From: Tanypteryx hageni
Lineage: Eukaryota; Arthropoda; Insecta; Odonata; Petaluridae
Direction of reading: 5' to 3'
Assembly (NCBI GenBank): GCA_028673005.1
Contig: CM054115.1
Coordinates: forward strand, 193,386,370-193,450,369
DNA length: 64,000 bases
Shown: positions 10,546 through 21,812 of the stretch, piece after piece
Position numbering within the stretch: position 1 is the first letter of the stretch
Layout of the letters: each line of letters opens with the position of its first letter
Translations under genes and position numbers: made by a program
Notes under the pieces: model-generated
The model's database searches: none
Told to the model about the DNA's origin: nothing
The model's input: the letters and a program-made list of their open reading frames with translations, nothing else

Positions 10546-12700
10546 AGGCCACGGAAGCAATCCTGGATGAAATATGGCCCACGAGCCAAAAAGTTTGTGC
10601 ACTTATGATCTATATCGAATGAATGAATGAATGACCCGCTGCCACCGGGACCTGCTCCCAATTGTAGCGTTTTTGTGAATAATAATAACATTAACTGAAT
10701 ATGCATTTAAAAATAAATATTTGCTGTTATTAATAATTTAACATGTAAGATTTGGCTAAATGTGATGCATTATGATGTACCTCGGCCGAAATGGTAAGTA
10801 TAGTGTGGTCATTGTAGTTATTTAAATTGATGTAGTTGCTAATAATTTGTTTTGTAGAAGTAATGATAGCTTTCAATGCCACATATTCATTATGTACTTT
10901 ACAATGGTAAATGTATCTCTTTAAATGCTAAATGATATAATTTATTTATGTGTTATAAATTCGCATTGAACAAAAGTGTCTCTGACCAACCAAGAGGGAT
11001 TAGGGTTATTAAGTAGATGAAAACGCTTAATCTTTTAAGTTCTGTAATTTTTTAAGGGCTTACATCTCGTAATGATATACTTATGATATCTACAATATAA
11101 GATTGTATGCAAATTAATTTAAAAAACTAATGTCTACTTAATAATAATAATATTTAATACAGATTTTACAATTCAATACTAACATTATGATACAAAGATC
11201 TGATGTGTTTCAGTGGCAACTGTTTATATATCCTGTTCATTAGCAATACAATGTTATTGTGTGCCATGCATATTGCCTTAGGGTTTTATATATATAGATA
11301 GCGTAAAAAATGAGGTTTTGAAAATGAAGGTAACAGCCACCTTAACGTGTGATGCATCAAATTAAATGCCTTGACATGCAGATTTACAGGAAAATAAAAA
11401 AATTGAAATCAATCAAACAATTGGAGAGATATTAAGGTTTTTAGTTATCGGCTAAGCTCTGCCCGACGTAATTGTAGTGGTTAATGTTAAGGTGGTCCTA
11501 CTAGCGGACATTAGACACGGAAGGATATAACTTGGCACTCCTAGTGGACATTAGTAAAAGGAAATAAACTTTGCAGTCACTGACCTTCATGGTAATGTGA
11601 TAGATGGCTAACTACCAAGACAATATTTTATCTAACCAACCAGTCATTTTATCGATGGGCAACTACTAGTTTCTGTTGATATGGATTAGGGATTTAAGGT
11701 TTTTAGGACCAAATTAGCGCATAGTATTATGCTAAGCTATTAAAAGCCGCGAAAAAAAGGGATGTAAGCGAGTCCTGTTTTACCCTCTCCCTCTCCTCCT
11801 CTCTCATTAAAAGTAAAATACACTACTATAATACTGCTACAGTAGAGAGGAAATAAAATTTAAAACAATTTAATGCTTCCGAGAAAGTAAATATAGTATT
11901 TACGGTTATTTATGGCAATGCAGGGACTCAATTCAAGCAAAATCGTAGATTTGGAAAAAAATTGAATGTGATCGGATCGCATCTAATTTTACACAAATGA
12001 GTTTTCACAATATTTGATAATTAAATATATATTATCTTTAAAAATCCATAAATCGAACCACATGAATGGAATAATTTGATTCGACTAGTCCGATTAATCG
12101 TAGGAAGTGAATAGATTTATTCGTGAATCGAATCAAAATTGACCATTTCCACGAAACACTACAAATTTTCTGGCCTTCACGTTTTTTCGAGCATATTCAC
12201 TTCGAATGAAAAAAGGAGAAACCTAATAATCATAAAAAATAATGAAAAGGGTGTACGACCGGTTAAGGGGATATTACGCTGACAGAAATTAAATGTTCTG
12301 AGTTCAACATCCCTACAAATTTTCGTCACCCCAAAAAAGAAAAACTTGGCTCAATTTCAGAAATGTTTCTTTTCTTGAAACGAATGAAACGTTAATTCCG
12401 TTTAAAAATGTATGTATATCAAATCTTGGTGAGAAAATGAAGTAGTTATATAATATTTCAAACCAAAATAAAATAAATGAATGATGTATTTGAAAGAAAT
12501 GTATTAATAATTAAATTTTAAAATGAGATTTCTTCGTTAAAATGCATCATTTTTATTGTAACGAATCTACTATAATAAAATAGATAAATGTTCTTATAAA
12601 TAAATAGAACTGCTTTTTTTAAATATGAAAGCCATCTATTCATTAACTAAATAATATATTTATGCACTTGAAATAGCTCAATAACAGCCGTAATCTGTCT
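10546..12700. other. AT-rich spacer without recognised genes
   Basis: A short stretch at about 10,565-10,600 (tatggcccacgagccaaaaa) resembles hAT-type terminal sequence, followed by a small (GAAT)n run. The rest is AT-rich sequence in which I recognise no element, RNA gene or credible frame. Confidence 0.45.
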
Positions 12701-12724
12701 TTTAAAATGAATGTAATTACGAAA

Positions 12725-12810
12725 ACACACACACACCTATGCCATCAGTAGAATTCAAACCCTCGGCTGTAACATTGTATAGCATTGTAAGCACAGTAAC
12801 TAACTCTCTA
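12725..12810 (-). repeat. Possible tRNA-derived SINE head
   Basis: Read on the minus strand, GTTAGTTACTGTGCTTACA is followed 30 bases on by GAGGGTTTGAATTC, spaced like the A and B boxes of a tRNA-derived promoter. A short (GT)n run and an A/T-rich stretch follow. The cloverleaf cannot be drawn convincingly, so this would be a SINE and not a tRNA gene. Weak call. Confidence 0.35.
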
Positions 12811-13003
12811 AAAATCCCAAGAATAAGTTCGCGTCAAGCCCTTATCGTTTCACTCAATAATTTATCCAGCTTCATCACTTAGGTGGTTCGAAGATGCATC
12901 CATAATTAGGTGAAACAAAAGGCGTACCGATCGAGCCGTCAGCCAGAATCGTGACCCGTACGGAGTGGAATTTTTTGCACCAATCATAGATTGAATTTTA
13001 GTG

Positions 13004-13076
<73 letters not shown>
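13004..13076. repeat. (TA)n microsatellite
   Basis: About 73 bases of uninterrupted TA directly adjoin the start of a TA-linked repeat copy at 13,079. Confidence 0.98.
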
Positions 13077-13080
<4 letters not shown>

Positions 13081-13745
13081 AAGGAAAAGAAAATGTAGTG
13101 ATGAGGGTGGCAACAAGGTGTTGAGGGAAGCCCAGCGGACACTTACCAAGTTGGCAGGCTGCTGGGGGCGTCGAAGAGACACGTAAAACACAGGAACACA
13201 CAAAAACACAAATAAACACGCGAGCTTATCGGGCCTATGACCTTCTTCGGCGAACGAGTATCTGAAAGTGACACACTGGGCGGGGAAAGACAGGGTGATG
13301 TGGGAAGGTTGATGATTGGAGGAGATGGCGAGATGGGGAGTAGGAAGGGTGGATAGCCAATAAGGAAGGAGTGTGGTAAGGTAAAGTGCGAATAGTTACA
13401 ATGTAACAGAGGAGACATTGTAAGGGTGCTAATATGGTTAGCGGAGGTTGAGGCCAGGCGAGGAGAAAGAGTCAAGAAGATGTATATGTGCTATACTTCA
13501 ATTAACGAGAGTTGGGATTTGTGGAGGCGGAACTTAGAATGCGGAGTTGTCTAGACTTCTGCCGATTCCCCCTCCACCGCATTTCCACTCCATCCCCTCC
13601 ACTGTATTTCGCCCACCGCGCAGGCGTATATATAGTTCCCAGTGTAGGAGAAGGGGGGGTAGGAGTGTCATAGGGTAAGGCGCGAATAACCCTTACATTG
13701 TAGCAACTTTTGAAGGGGACATTGTGGGTATTGAAGATGATCCAA
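13077..13745 (-). mobile_element. Penelope-like/hammerhead repeat, copy P1
   Basis: This is the longest copy of a dispersed family (others at 29.6, 36.7, 38.5, 38.9 and 39.5 kb). On the plus strand it begins right at the TA tract with TTAAGGAAAAGAAAATGTAG, then gatgagggtggcaacaagg, and runs about 670 bases to ggggacattgtgggtatt. The minus strand contains a hammerhead-like core at 13,223-13,249 (here CCGAAGA replaces CTGAAGA) and the donor-like CTTGGTAAGT at 13,141-13,150. It holds about 150 bases (13,490-13,640) that are missing from copy P5. There is no reverse transcriptase frame. Assignment to Penelope-like elements is inferred from the hammerhead motif, the conserved donor and microsatellite targeting. 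Confidence 0.6.
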
Positions 13746-14155
13746 AGGGAATTTTATGTCTATTTTCCCCATAATTATTTAGTTAATACTTATATTGGCG
13801 TCAATAACTTTAAAATCATCGCGGATGAGTTGATCTTTGTGTTCCCAAATTTCATAATGTAACGTCATAAAATATTACAAATACATTCGAACGGAAAACT
13901 AAATTGATCAATTTGTGTGGCAATAACTTCGCGGGTGTGTATACTAGACTACACCGAATCCGAGTCCAACAATAATCATTGTAATAACAACTCTCGTAAT
14001 GAGTGATAAAAGCTTCAAAAATGCAACTGTTTACACAGAATACAAAGAAATATGATCGATAAGCAACATTCTACGATAAAAATTAAATCTCCATTACTTT
14101 CCTCAGATAATAGAGCAAATCACGCTCCGATATTACAATTCAAAGATTTTTTAAT
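13746..14155. other. Spacer, nothing recognised
   Basis: AT-rich sequence without a recognisable gene or repeat boundary. Confidence 0.45.
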
Positions 14156-14159
14156 GCGC

Positions 14160-14290
14160 ACTTGAATATTACCCTGCACGATGGATTTGAGATTTCCCAT
14201 GTAAATCAAATGGGAAGGATAGTTCCTGGAATCGAACCAGGGATTTTCAATCTTTGCAAAAATACTTCCTCGGGAGCTCGTCCCAGTAAC
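14160..14290 (-). repeat. tRNA-like element with a perfect T-arm (SINE candidate)
   Basis: On the minus strand CCTGG-TTCGATT-CCAGG forms a perfect 5-bp T-stem with a 7-base loop and contains the pol III B-box consensus GGTTCGATTCC. Upstream, GAGCTCCCGAGGAAG could be a decayed A box. No acceptor or anticodon stem can be built, so it is better read as a tRNA-derived SINE head than as a tRNA gene. Pol III activity is unproven. Confidence 0.4.
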
Positions 14291-14349
14291 AAGAAATTTC
14301 CACCAAATGTCATGAAAATTGGTCTATTGGTTAAAAAGTCAATACAGCT

Positions 14350-14640
14350 AGTTCTCGATTTGCGCGGTTAACGCGTTACTGGAAACTAGTGTAAATCAAA
14401 TTCGCGTAAAAAGAGAACTATTTTCTTATATAAAATAATTAAAATGTCCAAGTTAGGGAGAGTGCGTTCCTGTATTACCCTACCCAACATCACCGAAATT
14501 TCAAATTTTAATACACAACCTTTTTGAACTTGGCGAGTAATTGGTTCCGGAAAACTGACGCGGAATGCAAATTCGCGAAGTACAAGTCCTTTTTCCCATA
14601 AGTCGCAACGTAAAATAACAGTGCGGTTCCGAGTCAACCT
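14350..14640. repeat. Possible Tigger-type non-autonomous remnant
   Basis: Phrases such as CGATTTGCGCGGTTAACGCG and repeated aaattcgcg blocks resemble the subterminal sequence of Tigger/pogo elements. I could not pair two ends, so this is tentative. Confidence 0.3.
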
Positions 14641-14747
14641 AAAACATTCACTTTTTATGATAAATAATTCAGTTAAACAGAAAATAAAAAAATCGTAACA
14701 GCAAATGAAAACCTAGCATCATTAAGTGAAAAAAATTCTTTTAATTG

Positions 14748-15592
14748 CAGTAAGACCCCTTTAATTCGATACTCGGTAATCCGAAATTTCGGTTAATCCG
14801 AACAGGATGTAAAAGAAATAGCCATAAAAAATAATTTTATTTATTCAGACGAAAATTGACATATTATAACTTACACACTTATGAATTAGTACTTTTTTAC
14901 AAAATCGGTTATTTTCTTCTGAGAATATGTTGAACGACGAGAAGAGGCTGCAATGTTCCGCCAGCGCTCCATAAAAAATACGTCTGCAGTCGTAGCTTTA
15001 CTGTGCCGCTTTACGTACAGCAGCAGAGCGTGTTCTGTCTCTTCCAATCCCTCAGTGTGTGAGATTACTTCCATTGTAGCTTCGTCTGAACCATTTTCAT
15101 TCGAGTCATCTTGACCACTTTTCTCCAACAATACAATTACCGAGAGATTCAACACTAATGTGTAGTGCCACAAAATTGTTCAATTTTAGTAAGATTCTTT
15201 TTCCAGTCATTAATGGTTGCTTTTCCGACAACAAACTCTAAGGCTATTTTGGTCGTACTTTCCCTTTGTCAATGCGTTGAGCAATTCCAACTTATCTTTT
15301 AACAAACACGAACTGTGTTTACGCTTTTTGGACATTTCTAAAAGATTGACAAAATGGCGGCAGTAATTTAAAACACCGGGAAAAGACCTTCATTTCATTA
15401 CACAGTTGTACGCTAAAATGGTAGAAACAGCACTGAGCAACGAATACAGTTGTTTTCTGTGGCCTTCACTCGAGAGCGCACGAATCTCTGACCCCCGCCG
15501 TGTATTTTGTAAAACTTGGTTAATCCGAAAATTCACTAATCCGAACATACCCGAGTCCCGATTAGTTCGGATTAGTGAGGCGCTACTGTACT
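14748..15592 (-). mobile_element. Internally deleted Tigger/JRK-like transposon
   Basis: The left end (CAGTAAGACCCCTTTAATTCG) and the inverted right end (CAGTAGCGCCTCACTAATCCG) form related termini, and both continue into ACTCGG. The minus strand holds only the two ends of a transposase gene. The N-terminus begins at ATG about 15,336 (MSKKRKHS, then a KDKLELLNAL...KGKYDQ helix-turn-helix start). The C-terminus (15,173-14,886) includes FMERWRNIAASSRRSTYSQKKITDFVKKY, typical of Tigger/JRK tails. The catalytic domain is absent, so this is a non-autonomous deletion derivative. Confidence 0.75.
14886..15338 (-). pseudogene. Tigger/JRK-like transposase, N- and C-terminal remnants fused by deletion
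   Basis: The start MSKKRKHS at about 15,336 is followed by the first helix of a CENP-B-type domain and breaks up near 15,200. From about 15,170 a second frame gives the acidic linker and the C-terminal LLLYVKRHSKATTADVFFMERWRNIA segment, ending at 14,886. The DDE catalytic core that should lie between is missing. Not a functional protein. Confidence 0.7.
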
Positions 15593-17100
15593 TTTAAAAC
15601 GCGTAATAGCAAATGAAAACCCATCATTACAAAGTGATATTACTTCTTTCGGCAATTGTGCAGTTAACCCACAGCACATTTTTGCATGAGATTTTCGATG
15701 TTCTGTTGTTCATTCCAAGGAAATTCTTTAATTTAAATGGATTATCTACTGCAATGGAATGTTGAATACGTGATGCAAGAATATTTTCTTAGGTTCTGAA
15801 ACAAACATTTCCAAGCCGCAAAAAACACTAGCACTATAAGGTGGTAACATGTTTTTTTTAATTACATTCATAGTGCGTAACACAAAATCAAAACCCAGCC
15901 TAGGAAAGTGACAAAATTTCTTTTAATTGATCAAAATACGTCATAAATATCCGAAGCACTAAAGTGGTAACATTTCTTTCAGTAATCTCGTTCAAAATTC
16001 GCTGCAGAAAATCTTACGTGTACAAAATGATACAAATTCTTAGAAATTCGCAATAAAAATGAAACCCTATCAAAACAAAATAACATCTACTTAAATTACG
16101 TTCAAAATATGCACAAAGATAATAAAAAATTAAAACCTTACATTAAAAAATGGCGTTTGTTTTTATTTAAACTAAAGTTTCATCATCGAAAATAGTAGCG
16201 TTGGAGGTGAAGCTCAAACTGAGCTAAAAAATAATTAACTTGCCAGTTATCACCTTTATTTTACTCTAAAACTGCTAATAATGACGATTATAAATATAAT
16301 ACAATAATAATAATCAGTGGCGTCCTATAGGGTGGCCAGACGTACCCCATTTTGGGGTATAATACCCCATTTGCTGAATTAAATTTATAAAATACCCCCT
16401 TTTTAAAATCTGAAATGGGGTACGAAAAATACCCCTTTTCAGTGTTTCGGGCATAAAATTCTTTTCTCAGTGTTCTGTACTAAATGAATAAATATTGAAT
16501 ATTGCCTTTACTGCGAGTGCCACTAAGTAAGCAAAATGTGAACGCGACAAATCATATAATACCAAGTTTAGGTAATTACATAAGAGGAAAGAATTAGCGG
16601 AGGGTAACTATTTTGTTGAAATGCACGCTTGACCCCTCAAGCCCGGAGGAGATTTACTGAATCCCACCCGTACGGCCGGATGAGGTTTTTAAATTTTCAC
16701 GATTGCGTTGCAAAAACGTTCGAAAATATTAAAATAATCATAACTTGAGAAATTTTCTCTTGATTTCTCTGAATTTTTTGTGGATTTATGAAAAACGTGA
16801 AATTTGTAAATATCTATTTTGCGTATAATATTTTACATACAAAGATTGTTGGAGTAGAAGAGAATGTACACCAATCGCTAATTTACCGGCGTACATTCGC
16901 GCTTTATATATAACATTCAGCACCGGAAAATCTATAGAAGATATTGATGTTCAATCTAAATAAAAAAATAGCTTAAATTAGTAACTATTTCATTCTGCAA
17001 GTCTACCCATCTAAACCAATTAGGTGAAAAGTTTTACGCATTTCAACTTTTTCATGTATTGACTGGAAATTTTTAAGTAAATGTAGAATTATTGATTTAT
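15593..17100. other. AT-rich spacer; contains a short TACCCCATTT inverted repeat
   Basis: At 16,330-16,440 the phrase GGTGGCCAGACGTACCCCATT and several copies of ATACCCC / GGGGTA in both orientations suggest the end of an old hAT-type element. The preceding CAGTGGCGTCCTATA at 16,317 could be another terminus. No second end or gene was found in the rest of the interval. Confidence 0.4.
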
Positions 17101-17189
17101 TAAAATATGATTTATTTATAATATAAACGTTTTAGTTATTCAGTCATCATTCTTAGTCATTACAGAAGTCACAGAAGCATTTCGTTCAT

Positions 17190-18698
17190 TGGAAAGGGAG
17201 ATATGACGTTGTATAAAAAATTGTACAAAAATTCATTTTCCAAAAACCGACGCACACTTTTTAGCATTCCACGGATATCCGCAGCACTTGGCACTGGCAA
17301 CATTCTGTCGTCATAATCATCTCCACTTTCACTACTATTTTAATTTTCTTTTGTTGCACTTGATTTAACAATGTCCACAATGTCACTGTCTGTTAAAAGT
17401 GGTGTAGTGGCAATATGGTCATCCACTGCTATATAATCATTCAGCGTGATTTCAGTTGTCAATCTCATTACAGACGACACGCGACCGAAGATATCGCACA
17501 ATTCACTTTCAGTAGATGTATTTACTCTAGTTTCCGTAGTCGATTCAGTTTCATCCTGTCCAGAAAACCTATCTGCTATTGGCGAAGAGGAAAATCCAGC
17601 GTGGCGAAAATAATTTTCGATTGTTTTCGCTGTAACTGACCTCCAAGCGGCATACAACAAATGCAAGGAATCCAAAAGAGTCACGGGCTTAATTTCCTCA
17701 TTTGATTCAGTACTAGATAAATATTTCTGGAGTAATAACTTCCGATAGTGGCATTTTAGATTTTTTATAATACCCTGGTCACATGGCTGCAATACGCTTG
17801 TTGTATTGTAGATGTAGATGTATTAGGCGGCAAAAAGATCAGTTTAATTGATTTCAGCAGTTCCACTTCTGGATGAGCAGGGCTGTTGTCGATAATTAAA
17901 GCTATTTTGCGCTTCTGGCATGAAAAGCGCTTGTCCAATGCCCTAACCCAATCTGTAAAAATGTTTCCCGTCATCCAAGCTTTTTTATTTGCGGTGTATT
18001 CCACGGGAAGCTTCTTTACATTCTTGAAGCAGCGAGGATTCAGAAATTTACCCACAAAAAACATCAGGATTTTTTCAGAACCGTCTGAATTGCAAGCCAC
18101 CATTACCGTAATGCGCTCTTTAGATTTCTTTCCACCAGAGCACTGCTCATTTTTAAAAGCTAAAGTTTTTTCTGGGAGGCAACAAAAAAAATTCCGGTTT
18201 CGTCAGCATTAAAAATGTCCTTAGGCGCAAAGTCTGTTAATAATTTAGGCAAAGTAGAAGTTACCCACTCTGATGTCATATCACGGAAGACGTCTCCCGA
18301 CTCGCCGGAAACAGTCTTAAAAATTATCCTATTCCTCACCTTGAACCGCTCCAACCATCCAGGACTAGACTTGAATTCAATTCCCAATTCTGATCCTAAA
18401 GCGTCAGTCTTTGCCATCAAAACAGGACCAGAAATTGGAGCATTCTGTCCTCTTGCTTGCTTAAACCAGATGATCAGCGCCGCTTCCAAATCCTCGTGCT
18501 TTGCCGTGCGTAGACGCTTCCGTTCCGGTTCAAACATGCATCTCTCAAACACAGATGTTGAAAATGAATTTCGAACTCTTTGCAGATGTCCGTTTTGGTT
18601 CTATCACCGTTATCAACCGCTTGTAGGAGGTGCATTTTCACTTTCAGCGGTATTACTTTTTGCTTACGCTATTTACCAGCCATTTTATGTGGGTCTTT
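17190..18698 (-). pseudogene. Tigger transposase (CENP-B HTH plus DDE domain), broken
   Basis: In order on the minus strand: second CENP-B DNA-binding domain (FEPERKRLRTAKHEDLEAALIIWFKQARGQ, then GWLERFKVRNRI); first catalytic Asp in IFNADETGIFF (about 18,205); after a one-base shift in the T run, PEKTLAFKNEQCSGGKK and ITVMVACNSDGSEKI; second Asp in KIALIIDNSPAHP (about 17,900); IKLIFLPPNT; then, beyond a 17-base insertion, QPCDQGIIKNLK with the third Asp. An in-frame TAA at 17,340 is followed by 40 more family-like residues (DRMLPVPSAADIRG). The catalytic triad is present in sequence, but the gene cannot give one protein. Confidence 0.85.
17803..17824 (+). mobile_element. 12-bp (GTAGAT)2 micro-insertion with 5-bp duplication
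   Basis: The transposase reading frame is interrupted by 17 extra bases: GTAGATGTAGAT (17,808-17,819) plus a second copy of GTATT (17,803-17,807 and 17,820-17,824). Taking out those 17 bases brings the third-Asp block of the transposase back into frame, so the insertion site is exact. GTAGAT repeats are the 3' tail of the CR1 elements in this window. Confidence 0.75.
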
Positions 18699-19280
18699 TA
18701 TCTTTTATAAAAATATAAAACTACAACTGAAAACGATCCCGGAAAAGAAAGAAGAACTTCGCTCACAGATTCGTTACACATTCGCTAACCGTTCCACACG
18801 GAAATTCAGAATCAACGGAATCAACTGAGTAGAACTGTTCTGCGTAAGGGTCTAGAGACGAGATCAAGGGAGGAGTTGAGCGTATTGAAAGACGGGGAAA
18901 GAGAAGGTACAGTACAGATAACAATCTGCACCTCCAAATCCTTCCTTTCATTCGAAGATGGTAGTTCCCAGAATTTAGTTTATTGTTACCAAGGAAATCT
19001 CAGTAGCAACCCTCTCAACGGGGGGCGCGTGAGTTTCTCTGAGGTCTACTAATGACCATGCCTTTTGAAAGAGAGGGGGAAGGAGGAGGTACAGCTGTGG
19101 TTGTGAAATTATTCATACTTCTATGTTAAGAAACGAGTGGGTCGTTTCCTGTTATCCACATAATTTGACGGGGATTTATTTTCAGGGGACCGAAAACGTT
19201 TTTCGTGTTAACCGAAATTTCTTGTTAACCATTTCGCGTAAAACGAACTAATATACGTTGAAATGTATAGGCACCGGTAG

Positions 19281-19700
19281 TGACCGTCGCTTCATCGCTG
19301 CTTTGGCCCTGCTAGCACAACAGCGAAGCACTTATCTGAAGAGGAAAACAGACCTCGTCTCCTTTCAAATGTCAAAGAAAAGGAACCCAATTTGGTGGGT
19401 TCCCTTTCCTCAGGTATTTATGGGTCAACTTTAGAAACCGAAAATCCGTAGGTCCGTGATAGAAACTAAAATTCTATCACAAAACTAAACGTATATTATA
19501 TGTAAACAAATACTTACAAATAGATATACTCAATTCCCCGCAATTTTCTTCGAGATTAAAATAAAATTCTAAAGGTCTTGAAAATTATATGACAGATATT
19601 ATCCTTCTCACAAAATGCCTCTCTTTGAGGCGTGGCACTAAATTATCGGAAGAATGTCGGCCTTGGATTTTGAAATCAGCTGTTTTGACGTTGACGAACG
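19281..19700. other. Spacer between Tigger copy 2 and CR1 copy A
   Basis: No gene is seen. A short hairpin, GGAACCCAATTTGGTGGGTTCC, lies at about 19,382. The phrase AAAATTCTATCACAAAA at about 19,467 resembles sequence near 24,815, so the interval may be part of an unrecognised repeat. Confidence 0.35.
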
Positions 19701-19796
19701 AAGGATCTACATCTACATCTACATTATACCTTGCAAGTCACCTTTTCGGTGGATGGCAGGGGGTGCAGTGCACCAAGGGTCCATAGTTTTCTTACG

Positions 19797-21812
19797 TCAT
19801 CTTTTTCTATTATGGTCTCTTATCGTCCTAGGGAAAAACGATCCTCTATATCGCTCCGTTCTGCAGTCAATCTCGCGAATCTTATCCTCACTGTCCTGCC
19901 TTCCGAAATACGTCGGGCTTCTGATAAGTCCTACTACCTCATTCGCTAGTCCCTCCGACATAAATTTTTCCAGTAGTTTAATTCTAGCCTGCAGCCTACG
20001 TTCCTCTAACGATGTCCATTTCAGATTTTCTATTAATGATGTTACGCTTTGTTTACTATCGTAATTCCTCTTTACAAATCTAGCTGCCCTGCGCTGAACC
20101 TTTTCTATCTCGTTAGTGAGTCCCTTTTCGTAAGGATCCAGCACAGCTGAAGCATATTCGACCTGCGGTCGAACCAAGGATAAATAGCATAATTCTTTCA
20201 CTTTTTCGGAGCTATTTCGAACTATTCTCCCTATAAAGGCCAGCTTTTTGTTAGCGGCACCTATCAATCGGCGAATGTGGGTGTCCCACGAGAGATCACG
20301 ATGGATCGTGACTCCGAGGTATTTAATCGAGTCTGAAACTGGAATCTCTACTCCGTCCAACGAATAATTATTATTCAACGAGATACTCTTGGTTCTCCAG
20401 AAGTTGATGACGCAGCTTTTCTTTTGGTTTATCTCTAACTGCCATTCCTTACACCATACAGAAATAGCTTCTAGGTCATTTTGGAGATACTGGTGGTCTT
20501 CTGGATTGCTTATTTCTCTATAGATGACGGTGTCGTCCGCGAAAAGCCTAATTTTACTTCTGACTACTGAGCTGATATCGTTTATATAAATTAGAAATAA
20601 TAACGGACCAATTACACTACCCTGTGGAACGCCAGAGACAACCTCCACTAAGTTCGAAGATTTCCCATCTATAACAACCTTCTGCTTCCTATGATTTAAA
20701 AATTCACGGATCCAACTAACGATTTTAGAATTTACGCCTAAGGTTTCTAATTTCGTTATTAACTTCCTGTGAGGTACCTTATCAAAGGCTTTCCTAAAAT
20801 CTAAGAAGATGGCATCGAGCTGCTTATTCTTTTCTCCGCTTCTCAGTAAACAATTAACAAAAAGACCGAGCTGAGTATCACATGACCTACCTTTCCTGAA
20901 GCCGTGTTGACAATCATCTAACAATAAATTACTATCAAGAAATCGCATTATGTTGCTAACGAGTATATGTTCGAGAATCTTACACGATATCGAAGTTAAA
21001 GAAATCGGCCTGTAATTTTCTGGGTTCTCCTTGTCTCCGCCCTTATGAATTGGGGTAACGTGCGCTAACCTCCAGTCGCTAGGGACCTCTGCGCGAGAAA
21101 TGGATTTCTCGAAGATTATCCGAAGAAAAGGTGCTATTTCTTCCGCTAATTCTTTTAAAACGCGAGCAGGAATTTCTTCGGGGCCAGTGGCTTTGTTATG
21201 TCTGATGGAACTTAATTGCTTTGCTATTCCCACCTCAGAAAATACTATATCGTCCATCAGCCCTCCCCCCCTTATTGCGGGTGCAACATGTACGCAATGG
21301 TCGCTGACGGCTGTGAATGCTTTTACAAAATGACCGTTTAACAGGTTGGCTTTCTCTACGCTATCATGAATAACGTCACCCGAGTCATTACGCAGGGAAG
21401 GTATTGTAGGGCCTCTACCTTGGACCTCTCTCACATAGGACCAAAACGCTTTAGGGTCTTCCTTCAAATAATTATTTAATACCTTATTCCGGAAGTTAGT
21501 AAAAGCCTCGCGCATAGTAGTTCTCGCTTTAGCGAGGGATTCCTTATACGTCTTAACTTTAGTTGCTCTATATTCATCGGATGATGTAGACGGCATATTT
21601 TTTATTTTCGCGTGGCATATTCTCTGACGCCTAAGCGCACTACTAACTTGCTTATTGTACCAACGTGGCTCTTTATTGTCGACCTTCGATTTAATTGGAA
21701 TGTACTTATCGATACTCTCTAGCATTATATCCTTGAATAGTTTCCATGACGACTCAGCACCTGATCGTTCGGTCATATCACGGAAACCAGGTAGTATTTC
21801 TCCTAGGCGCAC
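19797..21812 (-). CDS. CR1 ORF2, reverse transcriptase part (copy A)
   Basis: A 671-codon frame, without an ATG of its own, overlaps the end of the endonuclease frame. Residues 1-180 are the linker. The reverse transcriptase follows: SDWRLAHVTPIHKGGDK, NYRPISLTS, HGFRKGRSCDTQL, FLDFRKAFDKV (Asp 338), SGVPQGSVIGPLLFLIYIND and LFADDTVIYRE (Asp 426 and 427), then KYLGVTIHRDLSWDTHI and the RRAARFVKRNYDSKQSVT tail typical of CR1. It is uninterrupted to its stop at 19,797, with an intact active site. It would be a functional enzyme if joined to the endonuclease by a -1 shift. Confidence 0.9.
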   Translation of the reverse strand: MRLGEILPGFRDMTERSGAESSWKLFKDIMLESIDKYIPIKSKVDNKEPRWYNKQVSSALRRQRICHAKIKNMPSTSSDEYRATKVKTYKESLAKARTTMREAFTNFRNKVLNNYLKEDPKAFWSYVREVQGRGPTIPSLRNDSGDVIHDSVEKANLLNGHFVKAFTAVSDHCVHVAPAIRGGGLMDDIVFSEVGIAKQLSSIRHNKATGPEEIPARVLKELAEEIAPFLRIIFEKSISRAEVPSDWRLAHVTPIHKGGDKENPENYRPISLTSISCKILEHILVSNIMRFLDSNLLLDDCQHGFRKGRSCDTQLGLFVNCLLRSGEKNKQLDAIFLDFRKAFDKVPHRKLITKLETLGVNSKIVSWIREFLNHRKQKVVIDGKSSNLVEVVSGVPQGSVIGPLLFLIYINDISSVVRSKIRLFADDTVIYREISNPEDHQYLQNDLEAISVWCKEWQLEINQKKSCVINFWRTKSISLNNNYSLDGVEIPVSDSIKYLGVTIHRDLSWDTHIRRLIGAANKKLAFIGRIVRNSSEKVKELCYLSLVRPQVEYASAVLDPYEKGLTNEIEKVQRRAARFVKRNYDSKQSVTSLIENLKWTSLEERRLQARIKLLEKFMSEGLANEVVGLIRSPTYFGRQDSEDKIREIDCRTERYRGSFFPRTIRDHNRKR

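Larger units (their letters stand above)
17101..19280 (-). mobile_element. Tigger/pogo-like DNA transposon, copy 2
   Basis: This minus-strand copy of the element at 1-975 includes most of the transposase gene (18.7 to about 17.2 kb) and the 5' non-coding region. Its 5' end stops at about 19,279, within the sequence that copy 1 continues. It carries a deletion of about 40 bases in the helix-turn-helix coding region (around 18,560), a frameshift in a T run near 18,190, a 17-base insertion at about 17,808 and a premature stop at 17,340. All are private lesions, so it is an old inactive copy. Confidence 0.8.

Noticed and set aside
14160..14290. True tRNA gene
   Set aside because: Only the T-arm is convincing; acceptor, D and anticodon stems cannot be formed.
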